A DNA stretch of 64,000 nucleotides from Chitinimonas prasina (GTDB lineage Bacteria; Pseudomonadota; Gammaproteobacteria; Burkholderiales; Chitinimonadaceae), in the NCBI RefSeq assembly GCF_030160395.1, contig NZ_BSOG01000002.1, positions 186,001 to 250,000 on the forward strand, read 5' to 3'. The position numbers and the translations under genes are program-made. How positions within the stretch are numbered: the first letter of the stretch is position 1; the number at the start of each line of letters is the position of its first letter. Below are positions 8,101 through 17,000 of this stretch, in pieces. The notes beneath the pieces were generated by a model. The model searched no databases and was not told the origin of the DNA. It saw only the letters and a program-made list of their open reading frames with translations.

Positions 8101-9807
8101 ATGCTGAATGTATTGGTAACTACACCGCGCGGTGCCGAGAATGTCTTCGAGTGCACCATCGATAGCTGTGCCATAGGCAAGAGCGACGAGAACCTCATCA
8201 TCCTGCAGGGTTGGTCGGTGGCCAAGCGCCATGCCGCCATCCATCGCCGGGCAGACGGCGTGTACGTGGAGAATCTGGACCCCAAGGGCAATACCGAGGT
8301 GAATGGCAAGCAAGCCAGCCTGTATGGCCCGCTCAAGCCTGGTGACGTGATACATATCTGCGGCTATGAGTTGCGGGTGATGGATCTGGACGAGCCGGCA
8401 CCACCACCCGTGACAGCAACGGTCGCATCCGTGGCCAGTGCCATTGCGCAGCCGGCAGCCGTTGCGGCGCCAGCCATGGTGCCGACGGTGACCGAAGAAG
8501 TTGAAGCAGTGCGTGATCCTGGCCATCACCAGATCTGGATAGGTCTGCTCAAGCGCATCCATACCGAGCTGATCAAGCAGATGGATTTGCGTCGCATCGA
8601 TATTGCCAGCCAGAGCGAAGAAGAGCTGCGCCGCAATACGGGGCTGATGCTGGTGGAGATCGTTCGCAACGACAAGACCATACCCGAAGGTTTTGACCGT
8701 GATCTGTTGGTCAAGCAGGTACAGGACGAAGTCGTGGGCCTGGGGCCGTTGGAGGACTTGCTGGCGGACGATGCAGTCACCGAAATCATGGTGAATCGCT
8801 TTGATGAAATTTTTGTTGAACGCAAGGGACGCCTGACCAAGTCGGATATCACCTTTACCTCGGATCAGGCTGTGGTCAGTGCCATTGAGCGCATCGTGAC
8901 CCCCTTGGGACGCCGCATTGACGAATCCTCGCCCATGGTGGATGCCCGCCTGAAGGACGGTTCGCGGGTGAATGCGGTGATTCCGCCCCTGGCACTCAAG
9001 GGCGCCAATATCACCATACGGAAGTTTGCCAAGAGCAAGCTGCATGGCGAGGACCTGATCAAGTTCGGATCCATGACGCCGACCATGCTGGCGTTCCTGC
9101 GCACCATCGTGGAGCAGAAGGCCAATATCATCATCTCGGGGGGGACGGGCTCGGGCAAGACGACCTTGCTGAACGTGCTGTCCAACTATATCCCCGATGA
9201 TGAGCGCATCGTGACGGTGGAGGATGCAGCCGAACTCAAGCTGAGCCAGCCCAATCTGGTGGGGCTGGAGTCCCGCCCGCCCAATGCCGAGGGCAAGGGC
9301 GCCGTGCTGATACGCGATCTGGTGAAGAACTGCCTGCGGATGCGACCTGACCGTATCGTGGTGGGGGAGTGCCGTGGTGGGGAGGCGCTGGATATGCTGA
9401 CGGCCATGAATACCGGCCATGATGGCTCGCTTACCACAGCCCACGCCAACACCCCGCGAGATTGCCTGGCGCGGGTGGAGGTGATGGTGATGATGGCGGG
9501 GCTGGACCTGCCCATCCGCGCCATACGCGAGCAGATATCGTCGGCCGTGCGCTTTATCGTGCAGCAGAACCGTTTTTCCTGCGGTTCGCGCAAAGTGACG
9601 CACGTGACCGAGATCACCGGCATGGAAGGCGACATGATACAGATGCAGGACATCTTCCTGTTCAAGCAAGAAGGTTTCGGTGCTGACGGCAAGGTCAAGG
9701 GGCGGCATATCTCGACGGGTGCCGTGCCAGACTTCTATCAGGATCTGGCTGCGCGGGGGATGGATGTCGACATGAGCATCTTCCAGGGCGGGGAGATACG
9801 GCGATGA
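8101..9807 (+). CDS. tadA: Tad pilus motor ATPase (TadA/CpaF) with N-terminal FHA domain
   Basis: A 568-residue fusion. Residues about 1-100 look like a forkhead-associated domain: IGKSDENLIIL, then SVAKRHAAIHRR and VENLDPKGNTEVNG, matching the conserved G, S..H and N positions that bind phosphothreonine. An Ala/Pro/Val-rich linker follows, and then a CpaF-type secretion ATPase with Walker A GGTGSGKTTLL near residue 346, Walker B in RPDRIVVGECRGGEALDML near 415, and TTAHANTPRDCLARVE. The ATPase powers Flp assembly at the inner membrane. Classical TadA lacks an FHA domain, which suggests phospho-dependent control or localisation. It overlaps tadB by 4 bases. Confidence 0.93.
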   Translation: MLNVLVTTPRGAENVFECTIDSCAIGKSDENLIILQGWSVAKRHAAIHRRADGVYVENLDPKGNTEVNGKQASLYGPLKPGDVIHICGYELRVMDLDEPAPPPVTATVASVASAIAQPAAVAAPAMVPTVTEEVEAVRDPGHHQIWIGLLKRIHTELIKQMDLRRIDIASQSEEELRRNTGLMLVEIVRNDKTIPEGFDRDLLVKQVQDEVVGLGPLEDLLADDAVTEIMVNRFDEIFVERKGRLTKSDITFTSDQAVVSAIERIVTPLGRRIDESSPMVDARLKDGSRVNAVIPPLALKGANITIRKFAKSKLHGEDLIKFGSMTPTMLAFLRTIVEQKANIIISGGTGSGKTTLLNVLSNYIPDDERIVTVEDAAELKLSQPNLVGLESRPPNAEGKGAVLIRDLVKNCLRMRPDRIVVGECRGGEALDMLTAMNTGHDGSLTTAHANTPRDCLARVEVMVMMAGLDLPIRAIREQISSAVRFIVQQNRFSCGSRKVTHVTEITGMEGDMIQMQDIFLFKQEGFGADGKVKGRHISTGAVPDFYQDLAARGMDVDMSIFQGGEIRR

Positions 9808-10646
9808 CACTGCTGCTCGGGTTGATTTTCCTGGTGACCCTGATCACTGCCTGGCTGGTATACAAGGCGGTACAGAGCTATCTGGACAAGCAACGCGCCA
9901 GCATTGAACTGACCACGGCCACCACCTTGGCCGACATGTTCATCTTTCTCGACCCGCAGAAGATGTTCCGCTACAACGTGGCACTGACCTGCATCCTGCC
10001 GCCCATAGTCTGGGTGCTGACCGGCAACCCGGTCTTTGCCTTTGGCGCCCTGATTGCGACAGTATTCCTGCCCAAGTGGTATGTGGGTTTCTTGGGGCGC
10101 CGTCGGCTCAAGCGGCTGGAGCAGCAATTGCCTGATGCACTGCTGATGGTGTCGGGCGCCATGCGGGCTGGTGCCAGCCTCAATGTGTCGCTGGAATCCA
10201 TGGTCAAGGAATCCAAACCACCGGTCAGCCAGGAATTCGAGCTGATGCTGCGCGAACAGCGCCTGGGCGTGGATTTCGATACTGCCCTGCAGAATATGGA
10301 GCGACGTAACCCGCAGCAGGATTTTCAGCTGGTGATTTCGGCCATGCGGATTTCCAAAGAGGTGGGTGGGAATCTGGCTGAGATACTGGAATCGCTGGCT
10401 GGGGTATTGCGCGATAAAGCCATCATGGAAGGCAAGATACGCAGCTTGACCGCACAGGGTAAGGCGCAGGGCGTGATCATGACGGGCCTGCCCATACTGA
10501 TGATGCTGGCCTTGCGCGCAATCGAGCCCAAGGCCATGGAACCGTTGTTCAACACCTGGATAGGCTATGGGACACTCACCGTCATCATCGTGATGGAACT
10601 GGTGGGCTACTGGTTTATCCGCAAGATCACGACAATAGACGTATGA
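9804..10646 (+). CDS. tadB: Tad platform protein TadB
   Basis: A 280-residue inner-membrane protein of the type II secretion F (GspF) family. Hydrophobic segments lie at the N-terminus, at about residues 58-95 and at the C-terminus. The cytoplasmic F domain reads RRLKRLEQQLPDALLMVSGAMRAGASL and then ISKEVGGNLAEILESLAGVLRD. TadB pairs with TadC as the platform on which the TadA ATPase acts. ATGA overlaps on both sides show tight coupling with tadA and tadC. Confidence 0.92.
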   Translation: MTLLLGLIFLVTLITAWLVYKAVQSYLDKQRASIELTTATTLADMFIFLDPQKMFRYNVALTCILPPIVWVLTGNPVFAFGALIATVFLPKWYVGFLGRRRLKRLEQQLPDALLMVSGAMRAGASLNVSLESMVKESKPPVSQEFELMLREQRLGVDFDTALQNMERRNPQQDFQLVISAMRISKEVGGNLAEILESLAGVLRDKAIMEGKIRSLTAQGKAQGVIMTGLPILMMLALRAIEPKAMEPLFNTWIGYGTLTVIIVMELVGYWFIRKITTIDV

Positions 10647-11527
10647 CCACGACCTTTATCGGATTGCTGATCGGTGCGCTTATCGGTGTGAGCGTGTTGC
10701 TGATGTTCTATAGCATGAGCCAGCTCAAGCGCGAGGTGCCGAGCGAGGATCGTGCCTATATGGACGAGCTACCCCCTATGCTGCGGCTGATCTGGCCGGG
10801 AGTGAACTTCTTGGAGTACCACTTCACTTCGCGATTTCCGCCGGATTTATTGGAGCGGGCACACAAATCATTGCGCGAAACCGGTGTGGGTTATCTGATG
10901 AGTGCCGAGCAATACTACGCCCTGCGTCTGCTGTCTGCGATTATTGCTGGCGCGTTGACCTTGTTTTGTATCTCGGCCTTGCATTCACAGGCTTACCATT
11001 GGGCTGCCGTCGTGGCATTCCTGGGCTATTTCTACCCCCTGATCTGGCTGTCGGATGTGCGCAAGAAGCGCCGCAAGGAAGTACTGAAGTCTTTGCCGGT
11101 CTACCTGGATTTCATCACCTTGGGTGTAGAGGCGGGTTTGAACCTGACGGGCGCCATCAAGCAGTCGATGGAAAAAGGCCCAGCAGGGGCACTGCGGCAC
11201 GAGTTCTATATGGTGGTGCGTGATCTGCGTGCGGGTGTGCCGCGCGCCGACGCGCTGCGCCGGATGGAGGCAAGGCTGGATATGCAAGAGATAACGGCCT
11301 TTGTGGGGGCAGTGATTCAGGCCGAAAAGATGGGGGCCCGTCTGGGCCAGGTTTTGCGCATGCAAGCCGAGCAGCGCCGTATCGAGCGTTTTCAGCGTGC
11401 CGAGAAGCTGGCCATGGAGGCACCGGTCAAGCTGATACTGCCTCTGATCATGTTTATCTTCCCGGTGACGTTTATCGTACTGGCCTTCCCCATAGTCATG
11501 AAGTTCATGCAGGAAGGTATGCTTTGA
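10643..11527 (+). CDS. tadC: Tad platform protein TadC
   Basis: A 294-residue membrane protein with a GspF domain (LKSLPVYLDFITLGVEAGLN, then QAEKMGARLGQVLRMQAEQ and RAEKLAMEAPVKLILPLIMF). The C-terminal membrane helices are typical of TadC. It forms the inner-membrane platform with TadB. The stop overlaps the TTG start of the next gene. Confidence 0.92.
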   Translation: MTTTFIGLLIGALIGVSVLLMFYSMSQLKREVPSEDRAYMDELPPMLRLIWPGVNFLEYHFTSRFPPDLLERAHKSLRETGVGYLMSAEQYYALRLLSAIIAGALTLFCISALHSQAYHWAAVVAFLGYFYPLIWLSDVRKKRRKEVLKSLPVYLDFITLGVEAGLNLTGAIKQSMEKGPAGALRHEFYMVVRDLRAGVPRADALRRMEARLDMQEITAFVGAVIQAEKMGARLGQVLRMQAEQRRIERFQRAEKLAMEAPVKLILPLIMFIFPVTFIVLAFPIVMKFMQEGML

Positions 11528-11871
11528 AGCAGTTGGCTGCTTGGCGTGGCGATACATTGTTGCTGGGCAAGGTGTGGCTGGCGGAGAGTGCGACCGAACG
11601 CATGCAGGGATTGCTGGGCAGACCGCCTTTGGCCGCAGATGAAGGCATGTTGATACAACCATGCAGACTGATACATACCGTGGGGATGGCCTATCCGCTG
11701 GACTTGGCCTTTGTGGACAAACAGGGCAGGGTGCGCAAGCTGGTCAGCCATTTGCGTCCGGCTCGCATGGCGGGCTGCCTCAGTGCTACGGCCACCCTGG
11801 AAATGGCACCTGGCACCATAGCCCGCCTGGGTTTGGTGGCGGGCGAGCAACTGCATTGGCGACCGGCATGA
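11524..11871 (+). CDS. DUF192 family protein
   Basis: A 115-residue protein matching the DUF192 family: a start near LLGKVWLAESATERMQGLLG, then MLIQPCRLIHTVGMAYPLDL and MAPGTIARLGLVAGEQLHW. The family is small and uncharacterised. Members often occur as short exported or cytoplasmic proteins, and some lie within Tad loci. It starts at TTG 11524 inside the tadC stop and its stop overlaps the next ATG, so it belongs to the operon. No signal peptide is visible. Confidence 0.82.
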   Translation: MKQLAAWRGDTLLLGKVWLAESATERMQGLLGRPPLAADEGMLIQPCRLIHTVGMAYPLDLAFVDKQGRVRKLVSHLRPARMAGCLSATATLEMAPGTIARLGLVAGEQLHWRPA

Positions 11872-12341
11872 AGCGCCTGATAGCCCGGCTGTGGTTGCCC
11901 ACACTGCTACACACCCTGCTGGCGGGCTGCTCGGCCATGCCAGCCGCCATTACCGGCGATGCTGCCGATGCCTATGCCATGCACAGGGAGGCAGAGGCAG
12001 CCCATCAGGAGGGGGATGACGTAAAGTCGGAAAGGCTGCTGCAAGGGCTGTTGAGGGTGGCGCCCAATGATGCGGAAACCTGGTTTCGCCTGGCCAATCT
12101 CTATGCCCGATCAGACCGTCCAGAACAGGCTGCCGAGGCCTACCAGCGCAGCCTGATGATCAAGCCGCATGATGCCCGCGCCTGGCATAACCTGGGCGTG
12201 ATACGGCAGCGTCAAGCTGCGGCAGCCATGATGCAGGCTCACAGCCTGGCTGCCGATGATGAGGTCTTGCGCAGCAAGGCGGCTCAGGTGCTTCAACTGC
12301 TGGAGCAGGCACAGGGCACGCAGGGGAGTGCCAAGCCATGA
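11868..12341 (+). CDS. tadD: TadD-like TPR lipoprotein
   Basis: A 157-residue lipoprotein with lipobox LLAGC near residue 20. After it come about two to three TPRs (ERLLQGLLRVAPNDAETWFR, LANLYARSDRPEQAAEAYQR, and PHDARAWHNLGVIRQRQ). TadD is the outer-membrane TPR lipoprotein thought to help secretin assembly. It is shorter than many TadD proteins. The start at 11868 is the ATG overlapping the DUF192 stop; a longer frame upstream is a shadow of that gene. It overlaps the next gene by ATGA. Confidence 0.82.
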   Translation: MKRLIARLWLPTLLHTLLAGCSAMPAAITGDAADAYAMHREAEAAHQEGDDVKSERLLQGLLRVAPNDAETWFRLANLYARSDRPEQAAEAYQRSLMIKPHDARAWHNLGVIRQRQAAAAMMQAHSLAADDEVLRSKAAQVLQLLEQAQGTQGSAKP

Positions 12342-13057
12342 TGCGGCGACGCCTGCATGGGCAGGCCATGCCCGAATTCCTCTACGCCCTGCCTATCTTG
12401 CTGTTGCTGACTCTGGGTGCCATACAGATGGGATTTATCTACCAGGCCAAGCTGACCCTGAACTACGCGGCCACGGTAGCGGTGCGCGAGGGGGCATTAC
12501 GCAATGGCAAGATGGACGCCATACTGGATGGCATGGAGGCTGGGCTGACGCCCATGTTTGCCCATAGCCTAGGTAGCCGTGACATGGCCATGATCAAGAA
12601 GGCACGACTGAGTGCACATAATCTGGTATCCAATACCAAGCTGACCCGCATCACCATCGTGAACCCCACGTCCGCCTTGCTGACGGCCCACCAGGGCGAT
12701 TCCGAATCCGGCAGCGAGATACCTAACGATAACCTGATGTATCGGGATGCCACGGCAATCAAGGGTGGCTTGAACGTGCAGGATGCCAACATCTTGAAGA
12801 TACACGTGCGGATTTGCTACCGCATGTTCGTGCCCATCATCAACAAGCTGATCTACAACCTGGCGGTGGACCCGCCGGGCACGCCGGCCGCCGTCAGCAG
12901 GGATGCCCCAGGGATGCTGCGCAGCTACGGTGCTAGCTCGACCACGCGTACCTGCACCGATAGGCCAGACAGCGACTACTACCTGCCTATCGAAGCCGAA
13001 GCCGTCATGCGCATGCAATCGCCATTCCAAAACCCAGGCAAGTGGGTGGCACCATGA
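12338..13057 (+). CDS. tadE: TadE-like pseudopilin
   Basis: A 239-residue protein with a pseudopilin start: MMRRRLHGQAMPEFLYALPI, with Glu at position 5 and Phe at 6 after the Gly, then a hydrophobic helix and LTLNYAATVAVREGALRNGK. This is the TadE pattern. The extracytoplasmic part has several Cys, including one in VRICYRMF and one in RTCTDR. It completes the set of GQ-type signal proteins in this locus. ATGA overlaps link it to tadD and to the DUF805 gene. Confidence 0.82.
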   Translation: MMRRRLHGQAMPEFLYALPILLLLTLGAIQMGFIYQAKLTLNYAATVAVREGALRNGKMDAILDGMEAGLTPMFAHSLGSRDMAMIKKARLSAHNLVSNTKLTRITIVNPTSALLTAHQGDSESGSEIPNDNLMYRDATAIKGGLNVQDANILKIHVRICYRMFVPIINKLIYNLAVDPPGTPAAVSRDAPGMLRSYGASSTTRTCTDRPDSDYYLPIEAEAVMRMQSPFQNPGKWVAP

Positions 13058-13590
13058 GCGAGGTGGACTATCAACCGATTGCACCTTCCCGCAAACCACC
13101 GGAAGGTCGCCGCCGCTTACCCTGGCCCAGTGGCCGCATGGGACGTATCCGCTACATTGCCTGTGTGCTGGGCCTGGCGATTCTTTACACCCTTAGCCTG
13201 TCCTTGATCATCACCGTCCTGACCATGGTGCTACCGCCGGAGTCGGTGGCGGGCGCCTTTCAGATCTGGAGCGCTGGCTTGTTCTTGCTGTTGATGGCGG
13301 GCTTGCTGTTCTGGTCGGTGGAAAGAGCCCATGATGCTAACCTGCCGGGCTGGGTCGCCCTGCTGGTGTTGGTGCCTGGGGTCAACCTGCTGTTCTGGTT
13401 ATGGCCAGGCAAGCATGGCGAGAACCGCTATGGCCCACCGCCCGCACCGGCCAATCTGCTGACCAAGATAGGGGTATGCCTGACCGTGGGCTTGTTAGTG
13501 TTGAGCTACCTCTACACCAAGACCTATGGCCCCATGGTGTCTGAGCCGCCTCCCAAGCCTGTGCCGCAACTGCCGGCCTATCAGGAGTAG
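13054..13590 (+). CDS. DUF805-like inner-membrane protein
   Basis: A 178-residue membrane protein with four predicted helices and the DUF805 pattern: GRMGRIRYIACVLGLAILY, ERAHDANLPGWVALLVLVPG, and a final WLWPGKHGENRYGPPP. DUF805 proteins are small polytopic membrane proteins of unknown role. The start at 13054 overlaps the tadE stop (ATGA); a GTG at 13042 is less likely. It is the last gene of the Tad operon, so it may be read through as a passenger rather than serve the pilus. Confidence 0.75.
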   Translation: MSEVDYQPIAPSRKPPEGRRRLPWPSGRMGRIRYIACVLGLAILYTLSLSLIITVLTMVLPPESVAGAFQIWSAGLFLLLMAGLLFWSVERAHDANLPGWVALLVLVPGVNLLFWLWPGKHGENRYGPPPAPANLLTKIGVCLTVGLLVLSYLYTKTYGPMVSEPPPKPVPQLPAYQE

Positions 13591-13786
13591 CGGGTGTATC
13601 CTGCCGTCTGCCCCACATGATGGCCCCCAGGCTCTCAACCAGCGGTAAGGTAGAAGCCTGCCTGATAGGGCTACCTGAAATACCATAGGGGAGGGCTCGC
13701 CAGGCGGCATGCGCAAAACCACCCCTGTTGTCCGGGAGGGAGCGCGGTGACGGGTGGGGGAAACCGTTACTGCCAGCAAAGGGTTT

Positions 13787-13827
13787 AAACAGAAACAGGG
13801 CACCTGAGTTGTGCCCTGTTTCTGTTT
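13787..13827 (+). terminator. Strong Rho-independent-type terminator of the Tad operon
   Basis: A perfect 17-base stem, AAACAGAAACAGGGCAC at 13787-13803 and its complement at 13811-13827, around a 7-base loop CTGAGTT. A-rich left and T-rich right ends make it bidirectional. It lies about 200 bases after the DUF805 stop. Confidence 0.75.
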
Positions 13828-13950
13828 TCCGACGATGTCTGCCTTGGTACTACTTGTCGGGCGCGATTGCCCTACTAGTCACCCATGGTGACCCTGGCTG
13901 GAGCCCGTCCAACGCTTTTCGGCTTGCCGGAATGAGGCGAAAAGACCAAA

Positions 13951-14008
13951 GAGCCTGTTCGCGATCTTTTCGCTCCAGCGACGGAGTGAAAAAATCGCGA
14001 ACACGCTC
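13951..14008 (-). terminator. Long imperfect inverted repeat, probable terminator of tpsA
   Basis: Two 26-base arms (13951-13976 and 13983-14008) pair with three mismatches around a 6-base loop AGCGAC. Each arm holds a TGTTCGCGAT core. It begins 11 bases after the tpsA stop at 14020, and on the - strand it is followed by TTTGGTCTTTTC, so it fits a terminator. Its length is unusual, and it could also be a dispersed palindromic element; no second copy was noticed in the window. Confidence 0.6.
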
Positions 14009-14019
14009 TAAACAGGTAC

Positions 14020-17000
14020 TCAGCGAGCTGCCGTCTTGATCGGTGCAGCTTGATCCTTGGCGGGCTTGTGCTCGCAGTCCTTGCGCACGTTGACACCCTC
14101 GCCACGTAGCTTGACCAATCCACGGCCGCCGCTCAGGTCGATTTCACCGGCCGTCTTTTCATCGATAGGGCGCTTGTTGAGCGGCATCTCGGTACAGGGT
14201 ATGCCGTTATCGGCCAGGCTACGGTCTGCCTGCCCATTCCCCTCTCCATCGTCGCCATCTCCGCCGCCGTCACGGCCACCATCGTCTCCGCCCTGGCCAT
14301 CGCCCTGGCCGTTGCCATCACCTTTGGTGCCTTTGCCGCTGCCGCCTGATCCGGCGCCGTTCTCGTCATCGCTGCCGCCACCGCCGCCACTGCCCTCGTC
14401 ATCGCCGCCGCCACCCGTGCCCTTGGAGCCGCCCGACCCGGCACCGCCTTCGCCGTCATCGTCGTTGCCCGAGCCGCCACTACCGCCACCATCACCGTCG
14501 TCGCCGCCCTTGCCGCTGCCACCCGAACCGGAGCCATCATCGCCGCCGTCTTCGCCGCCACTGCCGCCCGCGCCATCACCGTCGCCATCGTCGCCGTTAC
14601 CGGAACCCCCACTGCCTGCGCCGCCGTCTCCATCGTCATCCTTGCCCGACCCGCCGCCGCCGCTGCCCTCACCGTCACCGTCTCCCTTACCGCTGCCACC
14701 CGAGCCGGAACCGTCATCGCCACCGTCGTCGCCATCACTGCCACCAGCGCCATCACCACTGCCGTCATCGCCGTTACCCGAGCCACCGCTGCCGGCGCCG
14801 CCGCCATCGTCGTCGCCGCCACCACTGCCGCTACCAGAGCCGCCGCCGTCACCATCGCCGTCGCCACTGCCACCAGAGCCCGAACCGTCGTCGCTGCCGC
14901 TATCGCCATCGCTGCCACCTGCGCCATCACCAGAGCCGTCGTCACCACTGCCCGATCCGCCGCTACCGGCACCGCCGTCGCTATCTCCATCATCGCCGCC
15001 GCTACCACCGCCGGAGCCACTGCCGTCGCCATCGCCGCTACCGGAGCCACCACTGCCGCTGCCATCGCCGCCATCGCCATCATTACCGGAGCCACTGCCA
15101 CCGGCGCCACCACCGTCTCCACCGTCGTCGTCACCACTGCCACTACCAGCACTGCCGCCGCCTGCATCGCCACCCGAGCCACTGCCTGAGCCGCCGCTAC
15201 CACTACCTCCGTTACCACTGCCGGAACCGGCGCCACCTGCGCCAGCGCCGTCACCATCGCCATCGTCGCCGCTACCGGAGCCGGATCCGCCACTACCACT
15301 GCCGCCAGCGCCGCCCGAGCCCCCACTGCCGCTACCGCCTGAGCCGCTGCCATCACCACCACCTGAGCCGGAGCCAGAACCGCCGCTACCGGTGCCTGCG
15401 CCGCTGCCTGCGCCACCCGAGCCACCGCCGCTGGCTGTGCCGCCACCGGTGCCATCGGAACCCCCGCCGCTGCCACCACCACCGCTGCCTGAGCCGCTAC
15501 CGGAGCCACTACCGCCGGAGCCCGCACCGGCGCCACCGCCGTCGTCGTCTCCGCCGCCACCGCCAGATCCGCCGCCTGCGCCACCACCACCGCCGCTACC
15601 CGAACCGCTACCTGAGCCGCTGCCACCGCCGGAGCCCGATCCGCCACCTGAGCCCGAGCCGGACCCGGAGCCGCTACCTGAGCCACCACCGCCGCCAGAG
15701 CCTGATCCACTACCGGAGCCGGAGCCACTGCCGCCGCCACCGCCGCCGGAACCACTCCCGCCGCCGCCACCCGAGCCACCGCCCGAGCCGCTGCCTGAGC
15801 CACCACCGCCGGTACCACCGGAACCACCTCCGGTGCCGCCGGTGCCATTCCCACTGCCGGTCGAACCGCCACCCGAACCGCTGCCCGGCCCAGCTGTTGG
15901 GCCTGTGTTGCCGCCACTGCCACCGCCACCCGTACCACTACCGTCACCGGAGTCGCCACCGTCCGGGGTGCTGTCTGGCTCGGGATTGGTGGCCCCACAG
16001 CTGGCAACCCCGGCGTTGCAGCCGGTCCAGGTGGCGCCCCGCTGGCCACTATTGCCTTTGTAAGCAATGGTGGGGGGAGTGTTGTGGACAACGATGCTCT
16101 TGGGGGTGTCGAGCTCCAGGGTACGGGTGCCCAGGTTGAAACCACTGCCATCGGCGACGTGGATATCGGTGTAGACAGGGTTGTACTTGGTGGGCGAACT
16201 GCCAAAGGGCATGTCTGGCGTGCCGCTGATGATGATCGTGCCCTTGGCATTGAACTTGTTCAGCAGATCGGCCTTGTACTCGGTTTCGTTGCCATAGGCG
16301 GCACTGGCGGGGCGGTTTCCCACCCAAATGGTCTGGTCCCCCAGGTTGCGCAACACGATCTTGACGTTATCGGCACTGATGTACTGGCTGCTGTCGCCAT
16401 TCATGACCAGGGTGTCGGAGATCAGATGTATCTGGTCGCCAAAGGTCTCGAAACCGTTCACCAGCAGGTTGCGCCCCAACAGGCGCAGGTTGTAGAGGCG
16501 GCCTATCTGGTCGACCTGGATATCGCCGCTTGTTTGGGCCGAGATGCTGCGATAGGAAAGATTGGCCTTGCCGTTGTCGCCTATGCGGATAAAGCCGCTG
16601 TAAGCCCCAATTTGACCGGCTGCGATCGGATCGGTCAGCGAATAGGGGCGGGCGCCAAAGTAGAAGGTAGAGGTCAGGTTGGTGAACTTGAGCAGGGTTT
16701 CCCAAGTATAGGTGGTGTCGGTGGTGACCCCGGCAGCATAGGGATTGGAGGGGTCGTCGGCCCTGACCCGAATGGTGCGGTTCAACCCAAAGGGCTGCAG
16801 GATGATACGGGCGCCATTCTTGGTGGCGGCATCCAGTACTACGTCCATATTGTTGGCGCGCAGGAACAGCGTGTCACCACTGCTGTTGAGCTTGATGATG
16901 CGCAGGTCGTCACCGGTGGTCAGGTAGAAATTGCCAACGGGCTTATTGACGGCATCCAGCGAAACCTCGGTAGTCGTGGTGGTGCCCCCACTGGCGCTGC

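Larger units (their letters stand above)
13591..14019. other. Intergenic region with two hairpins
   Basis: 429 bases between the end of the Tad operon and the end of the convergent tpsA gene. The only structures I see are a perfect 17-base hairpin at 13787-13827 and a long imperfect one at 13951-14008, both listed separately. No convincing gene was found. Confidence 0.7.

Noticed and set aside
8074-9810. A 578-residue His/Gln-rich - strand frame opposite tadA.
   Set aside because: It mirrors tadA exactly, and tadA has Walker motifs, an FHA domain and operon overlaps.
15000-15960. Short repeated triplet-like DNA looking like a microsatellite or CRISPR-type array.
   Set aside because: The repeats are in frame with tpsA, encode Gly/Ser/Asp and have no constant repeat-spacer pattern.
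14057-16063. A 668-residue Pro/Ser-rich reading frame on the + strand, and a 705-residue Ala/Val-rich one on the - strand, across the tpsA Gly region.
   Set aside because: Both are side effects of GGN/TCN/GAN codons read in other frames. Neither has a ribosome-binding site or a domain, and tpsA carries a signal peptide, a TPS domain and a partner gene.
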